From the NCBI GenBank assembly GCA_018417955.1, contig JACTVC010000002.1, forward strand, positions 4,216,001 through 4,280,000: a stretch of DNA of 64,000 nt. The letters are read 5' to 3'. Below the pieces are notes generated by a model. It saw only the letters and a list, made by a program, of their open reading frames with translations, was not told the DNA's origin and searched no databases. Made by a program: the position numbers and the translations under genes. Position 1 is the stretch's first letter. Each line of letters starts with the position of its first letter. Source of the DNA: Laccaria trichodermophora (Eukaryota > Basidiomycota > Agaricomycetes > Agaricales > Hydnangiaceae). Positions 1-11,380 of the stretch are shown piece by piece.

Positions 1-419
1 CCGATACTAATTCTCCGGCAAGGCATACAGCGCAGGTCATACCCACGCTGAACCCGACGCTGCGCAGAATTGCCGTGAATTCCTATGCGGACGCCTTACG
101 CGTCGTCTTTATCTGTCAAACTGCAATTAACGTGCTGGGATTTATCGCTTGCCTTTCCATACAGGAGAGTCCACTACCGCAAGTTGTCATTCCTTTGTTC
201 GTTTCTGCCAACTGATTGATCTTTAGGGGAACGCGTCAAGAGCAGGACGAGCATTATCAGAATCAGAGTGATACTGGTCACGATAGACCTGCGAACGGTC
301 GGACACTTAACGAAAGCGAGTAACCAATGTATTTGTGCAATTATCTTTAAAATATATATACCCGGAAATCTACAGAATTTGAGTGAATCTTGGGCACAGC
401 ATTTGTAGTATGGGTATAC
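1..419. other. No gene seen at left edge
   Basis: I find no convincing coding exon, RNA gene or repeat in this stretch. An AT-rich patch with a short TA run lies near 349-360. It may be the 3' flank of the small minus-strand gene at 420-656 or part of a gene lying outside the window. Confidence 0.4.
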
Positions 420-656
420 CTAATTCGGATGTTTTTCTTCTATCCATCTCCTAGGTCGCTTCGTGACATTGACTTCACTGACGACTACAGGCAGACTCTC
501 TTCATCGCTATCGGCGAAACGACCCCTGTGAGGGCGAGCGGGACAAGGAAGGATGTTGGATGCTGAGACTGTGATAACGGTTGCAAAGAAAGTGAAGCTG
601 AATAGGGATGAGACGAAACGTCGCCGTGTAAATCGAAGGGTTCTGTATATGAACAT
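420..656 (-). CDS. Small single-pass membrane protein, possibly mitochondrial (unrecognised)
   Basis: This is an intronless 78-residue reading frame. The N-terminus is rich in arginine and hydroxylated residues (RTLRFTRRRF), followed by one hydrophobic segment at about residues 15-32 (FSFTFFATVITVSAS). A CPARPHRGRFADSD stretch and a charged tail (TKRPRRWIEEKH) follow. A basic presequence-like start before one membrane segment is the usual form of small inner-membrane proteins of fungal mitochondria, but I cannot name a family. It is read divergently from the uS14m gene, with 210 bp between the two start codons, which fits a shared promoter. No other gene overlaps it, so it is not a shadow frame. 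The function is unknown and the gene call itself needs transcript support. Confidence 0.5.
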   Translation of the reverse strand: MFIYRTLRFTRRRFVSSLFSFTFFATVITVSASNILPCPARPHRGRFADSDEESLPVVVSEVNVTKRPRRWIEEKHPN

Positions 657-866
657 CCTACGTCTGTAAACTCCTTGTAAGTGTAATTCCGACTGAAAAA
701 AGGTCGAAAAAGGTCATACCACTGGCAGTTTCATGGCGTTGTCGAGAGCAGTTGTATGAATTTCGGTTGTTGTACCGGTTTACACCGTATTTGTGTGTGT
801 TATGCAGCACCCTTTCAATTCTGATTTTACATACATTACATTTCCACAACCACCCCAGCTTCCGCC

Positions 867-1222
867 ATGCCGAATGCTCGCGTTTTGAGAGACATCAAAG
901 CCCGCCAAGGAGTTTATGCCAATGAAATTGCTAGGCGTGCCTACTTGTACGTTGCCCGGAACGAAACCCTCCCCCCGCAGGTTCGGCATCAAGCACAACT
1001 TCAGCTCAATACGTATGGGAGGTACACGCGTCCAACGACCGTGAAGAACAGGTGTATTGTCTCTGGGAAGGGGCGGGGCATTATAAGCGAGTTCGGATTG
1101 TGTAGAGTGCGTCGTTACGTTTATCTCTCAAGTATGCATTTTGCTTATATCCTCCGTAGTTCCAATTCCGGATGCATGCTCTCCGCGGCGAACTCAATGG
1201 TGTACAGAAGGCCTCCTGGTAA
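867..1222 (+). CDS. MRP2: Mitochondrial small ribosomal subunit protein uS14m
   Basis: Two exons (867-1106 and 1160-1222) split by a 53-nt intron give a 100-residue protein. Its C-terminal half has the S14 signature: KNRCIVSGKGRGIISEFGLC is followed across the intron by R-FQFRMHALRGELNGVQ and ends in KASW and a stop. The intron starts GTGCGT and ends TAG, and the reading frame continues exactly into the conserved FQFR block, so the junction is secure. The family protein sits in the head of the mitochondrial 37S subunit near the decoding centre. It lacks the zinc-binding cysteine pairs of some bacterial S14 proteins, as expected for the mitochondrial form. It converges with the bZIP gene that ends at 1497. 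Confidence 0.93.
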
Positions 1223-1496
1223 ACTGTTAAAGGTACGTTTTGGTATATTTTCAGGTGGAAGGAGATATATAAATTAGATCTGCAGTGACAATTTTACTGG
1301 TCTCTCTTTACACAATTATTTAGCGATACATCTTTTAAAGTCCATCGACTGTCCAGTAACACCGCACACCGCATTACGAGGTTGCATTTGGTTCAGTAAC
1401 ATAATCTGCACTTCGCAATTCGGGTTCGCCCCGCTCCTTTCTCCATCGATTTGAGATATTGAGGATTACGTTGTCAATTAAGAAGCTAGATCAGAA

Positions 1497-3197
1497 TCAG
1501 TTCAGACTGAATGCCGTACCACGAGTGACGAACCTGTATTTTCTTAAGAAAGGCTCTCCAATTTCCCAGTTATTGTGGGCCAGTACGTCATCCCCATGGA
1601 TGGTCACTCCCCGTCGGTAATCATGGAGGCACTCTGAAAGGTCATAACGTGCTTTTTGCGATGTGAACATCAACCTGTAATAGAAATATCGAGGCAGACC
1701 GACCACGGTAAATAATCATCCGATCTCTTAACTCGGGATGGGGAATGTGATCAATCATGCCCTCTATCGATCCATTTCAGTGGCAAGTTGAACAACAAGG
1801 ACAGACACAAACCGTGAGCCATTGACCTGTCCACATGAGAGTCATTGGTATGTCGGATATTAAACCAAGCAAAACAACATTACCTTTGCACGACAGTTGG
1901 ACGCAAGGATGAAGGGAGACAATACGCTGAGTTGCGGTTGTAATTTTCTAGGTGATAACTGTGAAAACAGTCAGAGTCGAAAGCAATAATAATGTCACAC
2001 GGCATATCGCACTGTATTAATTTAAAAGCCTCGTTTTTATTGGGGTCGTCGTCGCCTTCTAGCAATTCTTCAGGGTCTGCTGGCTGTGGTTGCATCCGCT
2101 GTTGTGAGACAGGCACTACGTTCTGTGAATCGTATGACAATGTTGAGAGAGGTTGCCCTAGATTTAAATTGACCGCAGGAAGATAAGATGACTGATAGTT
2201 GTCCAGGTCTGCGGTCGGGGCTCCACTGTATTGTGGCGAGGCGTTTGAGGACGGTGAGGGTTGCATAAACATTGAAGTACCGTTAGAGCTACGCATCAGT
2301 TCGTGGAACATTCCATTCCGCTCCTGCTGTCTTGAACTGACGGGGTACATGCTGCTGGACGGAATGGGTGTAGGTTGCAGAGCAAGTAAACCAAAATTGC
2401 TTGGATTTCGATCCAGGTCTTTCTCGTCTCCGTTTCTGGCTTTTTTCGAGCGAAGCCCAGCTGAGTCGTCCTCGCTCGGTCGCTTTTGACTTTGTGGCGG
2501 CGGGAGGCCCGACGATCCAGAGTCTGAGTTATGCGATCTCTTCCGTTTTTGATACCCTTCCCAAGCTGTGTCCGTCTCTGACTTGTTAATGTAATTGTTG
2601 AAGTCATTCAGGTCCCAGCCGAGCTTGGGTAGAAGCCCGCCAGCACCATCCCCAATAAAAGTAGCCAGACTGCGAAGAAGATTTCGGAGGTTCTGATTCT
2701 CAGTCATCAAGTCTATGACGCACTAAGGGTTTTATCAAACGAAACGCAAAAGACGACGCTCACCCTTGAGGATATTCCGCATTTCGCCAAGCGCTTCATC
2801 TTTGCCTCCAGAGAGAATTTCTACACGCGCTTCGAGATCACGTATCTGTATTTGCAATTGAGACTCGGATATAACGGTGAAGAAAGTGGGAACGAACCCG
2901 TTGTTGCTTTCTCAAGCGGAACTCGCGTTGGGCGATCCGGTTTTGATCTCGTCGCGCAGCTTGAGAACTTGGCAAACGACATCAACGTTGGAAAGGACAT
3001 GCGGGACACAGAACGAACTTTGGGTTCTTCTTTCTCCCCGGTTTGCCTGGGGGATTGGAGTCACCGGCGTGAGACTCAAAGTCAGAATCCTGCAATAGAG
3101 GTTATTGGGGACGATGAGGGGTGGTGAGTGTAGATGATGAGCGCACATCAAAGTCACCAGAAACGCTGCGGTCTCTCGGTTCCTTTCCCTCGGGCAT
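1497..3197 (-). CDS. bZIP transcription factor with C-terminal DUF3425 domain
   Basis: I read this as about eight short exons on the minus strand. The first exon (ATG at 3197) encodes an acidic leader. The next encode the basic region GRKKNPNSQAARRDQNR then IAQREFRLRKQQR, which leads straight into a leucine-zipper-like helix IRDLEARVEILSGGKDEALG. The middle exon (about 2010-2718) is serine/proline rich and disordered, with basic KKAR/KRKR patches. The C-terminal exons form a DUF3425 module: YHLENYNRNSAYCLPSSLRP, then HPELRDRMI, then HDYRRGVTIHGDDVLAHNNW, ending near EPFLRKYRF. bZIP-DUF3425 proteins are fungus-specific nuclear regulators, and I cannot assign a target. Each join keeps frame with GT/AG borders. 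The least certain is the tiny exon near 1800-1820 (QRSMAHE). Confidence 0.85.
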
Positions 3198-3320
3198 TGA
3201 GGTAGAATTAATTGCTTGGGTGAGAGCGATTACGAAGGAAGCTTGCCGCCTCAGAAGCCCTTGCCAAACTGCCATCAACACGAGAATATTTAATTACAAA
3301 AAATATCTATACTCTGTAGG

Positions 3321-3637
3321 TCACCGTGCTTCAAATTGAACCACTGCAGTTGGTTAGAACGCTTCTTCAATAAATGCAACATTGCCATACTTCGCTTAGT
3401 TCTTTTCTTGTACATGATTCTGTGACCGCATTCTCGACAACGGATGGGTTCTCGAGCCTTGATCTCGTTCTTTGCACCACAGTCTGAAGTACAACGATTT
3501 GAAATAAGTGTTGAAATGCCAATAGCACACATACCTGCGCAAATATACTCCATATCTTGTCTGGGTGCAGGGATGTACGAGACACCACCACTTGGAGCCC
3601 CTGGATTTGTGTTCATCCCGCTTGGTTGGTGGTTCAT
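3321..3637 (-). CDS. RPC10: RNA polymerases I, II and III subunit RPABC4 (Rpb12)
   Basis: Three exons give a protein of 72 residues, the usual size for this subunit. The zinc ribbon is visible as [20 protein letters not shown] followed by [15 protein letters not shown], with paired cysteines C-x2-C and C-x2-C. The second intron falls one base into the final Met codon, and the last exon reads VQFEAR-stop, the invariant end of this family. Intron 1 starts GTATGT inside the first Cys pair (CA-D-C). The N-terminal 30 residues are a variable Gly/Pro extension. The subunit is shared by all three nuclear polymerases. It lies 123 bp downstream of the bZIP start on the same strand and diverges from the hypothetical gene at 4115. 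Confidence 0.95.
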
Positions 3638-4114
3638 TGCGAAAAATATGTGTGGCGGTGTTTACAAACTTCACTTGGCTATTGTATTGAACGTGATCTT
3701 TGTGAGTGACCACCATCATCCCAACCGATCCCTCTGAAATTCAGTCCAACCCTCGCAAGTATCGAGGCACCAAAAAAATGTATATTTCTTTGCTCTTCAC
3801 CATGCCGATTTGTTGTCGACTCGTGGTGATGCCATCGTTGCCGCCTGCGGTTTCCGTATAAGACGAGTAGGTAGGGCCGATTGTACCAAAGATGTGTCTC
3901 CTTGCCGACCAAAATTGATACTGACTGTTTTAGGCGTCCAGAGAATGGTCCTATCGCTGAACACCAGGATAATAGTAACGCCTCTTGACAACTACCGTGG
4001 GTTGTTTCTAAGGCGAACCCTCCTTTATAGGCGGCCACACATCTTCTAGCCTACAAGGTTCACTGTAACCTGCTCCATCACCCCAATTTCACCTTCCTTC
4101 TTGTCCCCTACAAA
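3638..4114. other. Intergenic region between divergent genes
   Basis: About 480 bp separate the Rpb12 start from the start of the disordered protein at 4115. Open frames occur on both strands here (for example 3679-4038 on the minus strand), but none shows family conservation, splice continuity or a neighbour it could join. I treat the stretch as a two-way promoter region. Confidence 0.5.
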
Positions 4115-4958
4115 ATGAATTCCCTCCCTTCCTTTGTAGAACTTATGGCAGCCCTAGGCCTCGAACAGTCCGCTTCGGCGTTACGATCTCCCCGTTCAAC
4201 CACCGCTTCGCCCCGTCTCGAGAGTGTACATCCTTCTTCTCCGACTAGATCCAAGTCAAGCCCGTCATTACGAGACAGTGCTTCTCGGCATCGAGTCACT
4301 CGTTATTCCCCGTATTCCCCTTCAACAGTGAGTTTATGTTAGATTGTGTTATTTTTTTTGCTCAGTTCGTTCCGTAGACATCAAGTCGACGAGGGAGCAT
4401 TTCCTCTATATCGTCGTCTTCATCCGATGATCTGTCCCCGTCAAGCAACGTACGTTGACTAGCTTCGTGTGTTCAATGATTGATTGATTGACTATTGAGC
4501 AGACCTTTCCTACTTCGACTTTGTCCTCCCTCCGTGCGCGTCGATCTCGCAATAAACTATTCATCAGTGTATATGGTTCGACGAGCGACCTTCCCGCTGA
4601 CACCCCCATCTCCACCTATGTACGCAGAAAAACCCCGGGTCTATCGCCCTCTTCCCCCTCCTTTTCTTGCTCCGGTTCCCCCATTACCCCGCCTATGCCA
4701 CTGACTCTACCTATCCTCCCGACACTCCTTCCGAACTCAGCTAGCTCGGATTCCTTTCCCGTTACACCCACATCGGATTGTGAACTCCCACTTCCTGGAC
4801 CTTACTCCCCAGTAGGTGAGCATAAGCCGCTTACTGAAGGACCCAGGTACATCCGCCATATGCGTCGTCACACTGGTGTCAGGATATCCACCCACTTCAC
4901 TCCGCAGACCTCGACAAGCGACATACTTGTAACCGTGCCCACCTTTGATCAGGTCTGA
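4115..4958 (+). CDS. Unrecognised Ser/Pro-rich disordered protein
   Basis: Three exons (4115-4327, 4378-4449, 4503-4958) join in frame across 50- and 53-nt introns that start GTGAGT and GTACGT. The second intron contains a TGATTGATTGATTGAC run before its CAG. The product is about 246 residues. It starts with a short hydrophobic helix (MNSLPSFVELMAALGLEQ), then long Ser/Pro/Arg-rich disorder, and a more ordered end (GPRYIRHMRRHTGVRIST followed by a Thr-rich tail and VPTFDQV). The SPRSTTASPRLES-type repeats resemble phosphorylated regulatory regions. I recognise no catalytic or binding domain and propose no function. It converges with the GPATCH11-like gene, with 259 bp between stops. Confidence 0.65.
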
Positions 4959-5217
4959 TGCACAATAACTTGCAAACTCTTATATGCTCATTTGCACACA
5001 TACACGTTTTTTTGAGGAGCATTATCGGACATGTACCATACACACTCTTCATCATTTTCGCTCTCTCTATGGATTTCGTTACCTTCCTTCACTTAAGCGT
5101 CATCACAAGAATTTGTGCTTCTTTGATCCCATTAAGATTATTGTAACCTTCGCCAACATGATATCATAATGCACGGATCTTGGTGTCTAAAAGCCTCAGG
5201 CTTCGGGACGTCAGGCA

Positions 5218-6477
5218 TCACTCATGGACGTCCTCGTCTGGGCCGGGGCACTGACTCTCCATTTCCTCTTCGTTTTCGTATTTGACACCGCACCAAAAGC
5301 AGTAAAAATGTGTTTTCCGTAGGTATGACAGGACCAGAACAAGGCGATCCTGTGCCTGAGAACAACGGCGGTCAAACAGAAGCAACAACATCGACAAAAT
5401 TGTGTACCTGGAGACGTAAAAATTGCGCAGCTTCTTCAAGGCACTGAGGAGAATATTGATCCACTGCGAAGATTGCAGGCTTGGCGGTTGGTGTATCATC
5501 ATCGGCGTCAAGAGGTTGAAGAGATTCAGCTTGCATTTGCCTGCGGAGTCGACTTTGGATAGAATCCCCATGGGGTTCGGTGGGTACAACAACACCACCA
5601 TGCGGGGAAAGAGCGTCAATCAATCCAGGTGGGAAAGTATTGGGGTTATTGAAGTTCAACCATAGTGCATGGTACTGAAAGGGGAAGGGTTAATTTCTGA
5701 TAATTTTTACTCCGGGGATACTGACTGTTTTTCCAACTTTTTCGTCCATAGTTGCACACGAACGTTGTGCAGGGACTATAGAAACTTGGGGATCAGCATC
5801 TTGTTACCATGGTCAACCTGTATGTGTACGCACGCAACCTCGCTTCGGCCTGCCGTTCGTTGTACTCTTCGCGTGCTCGATCTCGGAAGTCATGGTGACT
5901 AGCCTCTTCATCCGCTTTAGCCAACTTTGTTTGTCTCTCAGCCGCGTTGGGCGAGCGGGCTCGTTTGCCAAGTCCGATACCCTTCCTCCCTGCGCAGAAA
6001 GAAGTCAAGGACGGGTAAGAGCTTTCCCGCACACAACGTACCTGCCCATTCGTTCAGTGGCAGGGGCTCAGTTCGATCATGAGACGGAGGAACCTCGTTT
6101 ACGGTTTGCAATGGCGCACTGTGAGTCTCCGAGGGAGGCACCTCATCAGGGATCGTAGCGTCGCCCATCGAACCTGCGGATCCGAGAGCGCGGCCAGGTT
6201 TGAAACCCATCTTCATCATGATAGAAAGGGCTTTGTTGCCCGAGCTAAGGCCCGCATCCACTTCCTCCTTTGCACGCTCAAAGAGACTCTTGCCGAGGCC
6301 CTCTTCTCGCGATTCCAATTCCCGCTGTCGCCTGCTCTTGAGCTTGTTTTGTTCATTTTTCAGGAATGCTTTCTTCTGTGCTTCCTTACGAAGACTGGAA
6401 TAAGTGCTGGGCTTTGAAGTGGAAGGAGTATCAAGGAGAAATTTATCAGAGAGGTAGTCGTCTTCATCGGCAGACAT
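5218..6477 (-). CDS. G-patch domain protein with C-terminal DUF4187 (GPATCH11-like)
   Basis: I read at least five exons. The N-terminus MSADEDDYLSDKFLL and the coiled, lysine-rich helix that follows match GPATCH11/CENP-Y proteins. The G-patch is split by an intron: ALSIMMKMGFKPGRALG, then a variable loop and GRKGIGLGKRARSP. The C-terminal DUF4187 module runs from SPQCLEEAAQFLRLQ through RLVLVLSYLRKTHFYCFWCG to EMESQCPGPDEDVHE and a stop. One small internal exon (ADPQVSIVPAQRSCATMDEK) is needed to connect AREEYNERQAEARL with YHALWLNFNNPNTFP, and the frame fits with a GTGCGT donor. Family members bind RNA helicases or RNA in the nucleus, and human GPATCH11 is reported at kinetochores and in splicing. 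An in-frame Met lies upstream at 6618, but 6477 starts the conserved part. Confidence 0.88.
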
Positions 6478-6683
6478 CACATACAAACACTCGACAACAA
6501 TTGTCGCGTTCTGTTTTATTTTTCGAAGCAATATAACTAAACGGGACAAAGACCTCTGAGCGAGAACATCAGGAATTGGTCGGACAACACAATTCACTAT
6601 GAAATGAGAGCGTAACAATAGCGTGAGGTAGAGGGACGTGATGGTGATTCGTGAGGGCGTTAGTCTTTAAAAAAAGATGGGGT

Positions 6684-7827
6684 TCATGCAGCAGCGGTAG
6701 AGGTCTCAGCACCATCCTGCTTTCCGGCGGCGTCGTCATCGTGAGGGGCATTGACAGCGATTTTGACGGCAATGGTGCGGCCGCCGATCTCTTTGCCTTC
6801 CAACGCCGCAATGGCCTTTTGCTGCTCTGCCTCGCTACCAACGTCCACAAAACCGTAGCCCTTGCTCTTTCGGGGTTGGCCCCAGCGCCTTTGAACGATG
6901 CGAGCAGAAACGACATTGATGCCTGCATCGGCGAAGAGGGCAGCAAGGGCTGCGTCATCGACGGCGAAACCGAGGTTGGCGACAAAGAGCATAGTTTTGG
7001 AGGGCTCGCCAACGGGGTCTTCACCAGCAGGCCGAGCAGGGCGCGGTGCTCTGGCCTTGCGAGGGCGGGGGACCTTCTTCGGTGCCTCGGTGGCAGTTTC
7101 ACCATCATCAGCGGCCGCAGAGTTAACATCTGAAACTTCACCCTCGACCTTTGCCTTGGGTTTACGCTAAACAAACGCAAGTCAATTTTATGCGAGCGAT
7201 TTAAAATAGAATAAAACGTACAGCAGCCTTTTTCTTCTTCTTGGGCTTGGCTACTGCTTCAGTCTCATTGGTGGCAGCAGCATCTGCCTTGTGGGCGACT
7301 TCGCCGTTTGCTTCAGCCTCTGAGACTTCCCCGGGAACAGCCTTGCTGCCACGCCTGCCGGGTCTCCTCTTGGACTTCTTCTCCTTCTTTTCCTTGTCCT
7401 TTTGGTCGGACGGTTTGGCGACTTCAACGATTACCTGACGACCATCGAGCTCCTTCTTGTCAAGCGCTTCGACGGCCTTCTGAGCGGCCTCTGCGGTAGC
7501 CAATGCGACGAAACCATAGCCCGCAGAACGGGTTCCACGCAGAATGACTTGCGCAGAAAGACTGAAAGAGAAAAGATGAATTAAAAAAGGCACGAGGCTG
7601 TGCACATGCCACGTACATGTCGCTTTGAACAGGAGCAAAGAAAGCCTTCAGCCCTTCATCCGTTGTGGAATACGCAAGATTTCCAGCAAAAACCTGATTG
7701 TGTTAATGAGAGAATTGAGTAGTAAGGGATATGTTTGTACCTTGAAACCAAGGCTCTCCTGAGAAATATCCTGAGCAACTGGAGGAACGCCGTTTTCTGG
7801 GGCAGGGGCGGCTTGGGCTTCAGACAT
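6684..7827 (-). CDS. Nuclear/nucleolar-type RNA-binding protein with two RRM domains
   Basis: Four exons give a protein of roughly 330 residues. RRM1 is assembled from three exons: FKVFAGNLAYSTTDEGLKAF, then the exon with the RNP1-like SAGYGFVALATAEAA and DGRQVIVEVAKP. A linker of Lys/Glu (KEKKEKKSKRRPGRRG) and a KPKKKKKAA tract follow. RRM2 is TMLFVANLGFAVDDAALAAL with RNP1 SKGYGFVDVG and ends in GRTIAVKIAV. Basic Arg/Pro-rich segments between the domains (KKVPRPRKARAPRPARPAG) look like nuclear localisation and RNA contact regions. The architecture resembles small fungal RNP-domain proteins, but I cannot give an orthologue. It diverges from the GH128 gene by about 380 bp and lies upstream of GPATCH11 on the same strand. 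Confidence 0.87.
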
Positions 7828-8018
7828 GATAAGGCTGGTGAAGTGGTGAGATTTTATTGTGGGATGGACTGAGCTTGTTGAACCGGTTTCTTTGTGTCAA
7901 ACTTGAGGGTTAAAGAAAAAGTTGGAAATAGGTCGTTGCGACAACTTTATGGTACCAAACATAGCACAACTGATGTACGTAATACTCTAGTTGCCATGGA
8001 TTATGATGATCAGCGCGC

Positions 8019-8026
8019 ATATATAG
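8019..8026 (+). promoter_or_regulatory. Possible TATA box upstream of GH128 gene
   Basis: ATATATAG lies about 180 bp before the GH128 start codon. It is followed by a CT-rich tract (8130-8200) with CTCTCTCTCTC and a run of ten T residues, a pattern common in front of strongly expressed fungal genes. The assignment rests only on sequence and position. Confidence 0.3.
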
Positions 8027-8205
8027 TTAGTTCACTTTGATCATGTGGTCTGTGCGTGGGCGTTAATTCAAAGCCCGAAGTTGAAATTGAATTTTTATAG
8101 TGAATTTATTGTTCATTACAACTCATTCTCTCTCTCTCCGTCGCAGTAGCAGTTAGGCCTCTACACTCTTTTTTTTTTTATTCTCATTCTTTTCACGATC
8201 CTACG

Positions 8206-9518
8206 ATGGCCGCTAAACTGCTCAACCTCATAGCTCTATCCTCCCTCGCTATCCTCGCTTGCTCATGGGGTCCAACCCAAACTAACGCTCTCTCCGTTGA
8301 CTCGTCTCATAACATCGCTGCTCGCCACCACGACGTTATCGCAAAGAAGAAGCGTGCTACCACCGCTAGACGGTGTAAACCCCGCCCAGCATCTTCTTCC
8401 CTCTCTTCAGCTGCTGCCACCACTCCTGCACCAGCCTCAACTCCTACAACAACTCCCAAAGCACCTGCTGCTACATCCACCACCGCCTCTGGTGGCAATG
8501 GTACTCCATCGAACACGGGCGGATACAATGGTCCACCTGGTAAAGTCGGTCTGGCTTATGCAGGCCCTGACGACGGCACCATCAGTCATTTCAAAACGGC
8601 CAAGGTTACTGCGTATGCCCTGTTATTTTCTTTCATCCACCCGATCCTCATCTACATTTTAGAATTTACAACTGGAGTCCCTGGGCCCCAGCTTCTGCCG
8701 CCGCTCTTGGACTTGAATTCATGCCAATGCTCTGGGGACCCAAGCAAATCGGCGATTTCACACAGCTCGTCAAGCCAGGTTACGCCAAGACTGTTTTAGG
8801 TTTCAACGAGTATGCTCCTCATGCTTCAAATCATCTTGTTTTTTCAACCATTTCTTTTTACAGACCCAATCAATCGGGCCAGTCTAATCTCGACCCCGGC
8901 TATGGCGCTCAACTATGGCAGCAATATATCCAACCTCTCAAAAACCAAGGTTATGCCTTGGTTACCCCTGCCTGCACCAACGCTCCATCGGGGAAACAAT
9001 GGATGCAAACCTTCTTCTCAGCTTGCAACGGATGCACCGTGAGTAGTTTAACCCTTTGTTTGGTCCTTACCAACAATTGTTTTCCTAGTTCGATGCTCTC
9101 GCTCTTCACTATTATGGTACTTCAGCTCAAGATTTCATCAACCACGTTACCGACTATCACAACACTTTCGGTCTTGACATCTTCGTCACCGAGTTTGCTT
9201 GCCAGGTTTGTTGACCTTGCTACATTATCAGACGACTTTTTTTTGACAAGAATTAGAACTTTGGTGGCGGTGCACAATGCTCCGATTCCGACGTCGTAAA
9301 CTTCATGAATACGGTCACCGGCTTCATGGACAACACCCCTTGGGTTAAGAAATACTTCGCATTCGGTTTGTTTCCTCGCGTCCGCTTATGATCCTCCAAC
9401 GTTTACCTCCGTGCAATATTCAGGTCTGCAGCATGATATGGTCGGTGTCAACGCAGCGAACCAGCTCCTTGCCGGCAACGGTTACCCAACTGCTCTCGGC
9501 CTCAACTACATCAATTAA
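8206..9518 (+). CDS. Secreted glycoside hydrolase family 128 (Asl1-like endo-beta-1,3-glucanase)
   Basis: Six exons encode a protein that starts with a signal peptide (hydrophobic LLNLIALSSLAILACSW, likely cleaved near NALS). A dibasic KKKR site and a Ser/Thr/Pro/Ala-rich linker (about residues 60-110) follow, then a GH128 TIM barrel. Barrel motifs include AIYNWSPWAP, LEFMPMLWGPKQIGDF, GFNEPNQSGQSNLDP, FDALALHYYG, LDIFVTEFACQ and PWVKKYFAFGL. The Glu in GFNEPN is the expected acid/base and the Glu in FVTEFA the expected nucleophile, so both catalytic residues are present. Introns 1 and 2 are 8613-8662 and 8810-8863, and the second splits the catalytic Glu codon. GH128 enzymes cut beta-1,3-glucan, so a role in remodelling of its own cell wall or in fruiting body growth is plausible. 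The Ser/Thr linker is probably O-glycosylated. Confidence 0.93.
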
Positions 9519-9844
9519 GGAATAACTACACTGGGACTAATCCCCACATATCAAGATACCCTCGCCACGTCCACGCACCCGTTCGTCTACCGGCAATTCC
9601 GACAGCTGTCCTCTGTGCGAGTCACCTTGTGGATTTCGCTGTCCTCGAGCTTTTTCTTCACTATTTGGATGGCTCTCTTTACGGGTTATAGATCTATCCT
9701 ACTTTCTTGCTGATGTACTGCTGCGCATGCATAATACCATATCGTGTTTTCGTCATATTAGCTTTTTGACCGTTATGAATCGTATCCCTCTGAATTGATT
9801 ACGAACCGACATATGCGATGGATGGAAACAGGTGTCCAACAAAC
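9519..9844. other. Intergenic region (3' flank of GH128, promoter of next gene)
   Basis: The stretch has no gene that I can support. It contains the GH128 3' untranslated region and the promoter of the AhpD-like gene. Confidence 0.5.
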
Positions 9845-11075
9845 ATGGTTGCGTATCTTACACCCCCCATCAAGCATTTACTGACACTGCGCAACCCCAA
9901 AGCTTTACCGAGTCCTTCGCTTTCCAAGCTCAGTAACATCTTTAACAGCACGTTCGCTGATGCACAAGCAAAGAAAGCAGAGACTGGTTGGCTAGTTTTG
10001 ACTGTATGACCCTCGTCGTTTATCAACGGGCAAAGTTGACAATCCATCCAGACTTGCTCGCTTTTGACGCTCAATCGACCATTGGCTGTTGGGCACCTTT
10101 ATCGGTTTGTTACGCGGTCATCTTTGCACGACAATGTTAGCCCAAGGTCGGTGGACCTGCCCAGCGCCTTGAACAAGGCTGCAATTATGCGGGAGTCTGC
10201 TTTAAAAAGCGTCATTTTCGTTGGCGTTCCTCGAGTGAGCGGAACTCTTTTTTGTTGCCGGACGCGAAAATGAAGGAGAACTCTTGCAGGTTATACTTAC
10301 CCTCGCGGCTTTGCACGAGGCCCTCGACGACGACGTCAAGAGCGCCTTGAGGACCAATTCTCGAAGGTACGATGATTTCATTTCACCTTCTGTTTTTCTC
10401 AGTCCTGACTCGTACCTGCATCATCCCTCGGGGACTATTAGGAGCGTCACACCCAACAATATCGAATCGATTGTGACCCGGGGAAGAACCCTCTGGGATT
10501 CAATTTACGCGCCTCATGCAGATAAACTCCACGACAAACTAGGGTCATACCATCCAGATTTCATTTGTAAGTACACGTTTCCGTGGTTCGGTTACCCTCC
10601 TGCCATTATGGGCGCGTTCATGCCTTCGGGTGGACCGATCTTGTGAAATCCATCCAGTTATCTGATGTGCTGGTTTCCCGTTTCGGACTTTTTTGATCTA
10701 TGCACGCTTAAATGCCTTATCTTTTTCTTTGCAGCGTTCATTATCCAATGCTATGGGTCGGTACTTTCCCCTCTGCCGGGAGGCGTCAAGACGTATGAAG
10801 ACACGAGCAGCCCAGATGATCTCGATCAGGGAAACCTTAGTCGAGCTCTAGGTTCTGTCGTAGGCATCGCGACCCTTCGCGCCGAAGGAGGGGTCGGGCC
10901 ACAATTGATGAGCCATACGTTCGGGCTTCTCAAAGCTCGCAGCTGTGAAAATCAGAACGAGGAAGACAAGTGGTTGTCCAGTGACGAAGGAACAGAGTGG
11001 GTCCTTCGCACCGTGGACCATATTCTCGATGGAATAGCATCAGATGGACCAGAGTGTGTCAGAGTGAAATTGTAG
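9845..11075 (+). CDS. AhpD-like / carboxymuconolactone decarboxylase-type fungal protein
   Basis: Four exons (9845-10003, 10052-10234, 10290-10566, 10735-11075) join in frame. Conserved blocks are [30 protein letters not shown] then [40 protein letters not shown], and [20 protein letters not shown]. These match fungal proteins placed in the AhpD-like fold, which in bacteria reduce peroxides or decarboxylate carboxymuconolactone. I do not see the classic Cys-x2-Cys redox pair of AhpD, so an enzymatic role is uncertain. An in-frame Met lies 27 bp upstream at 9818, and I chose 9845 because the conserved-looking sequence starts there. The last intron is unusually long for this window (168 nt). 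The gene converges with the DUF6593 gene. Confidence 0.82.
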
Positions 11076-11380
11076 CCAGATGACCAGCAAACCTTGCCTT
11101 CAGGCAGATGTCCCTGCCTGCAGCATTGCAGCATGTTCTCGTATTTCAATTCATTCTCGTATTCTTCCGCCTCACTCTCTCTTCACGTGAGATAAATTTT
11201 ATCTTTGGCCATCATAGCTCCCGGGCAGACATGATCTTATCGTGTATGGATGTAAGGCAACGCTTTCACTTTCATCAAGGTCCATTGCAGTGAAGAGGTT
11301 ATATAATACAAGGTAGGTGATATAGTACATGATGGCTAATAATATTTTTGAACAGAGCAATCCAGATTCCAGACAACTTT

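Noticed and set aside
3679..4038. 119-residue minus-strand frame
   Set aside because: Random-looking composition, no splice partner or motif. The area is better explained as a divergent promoter.
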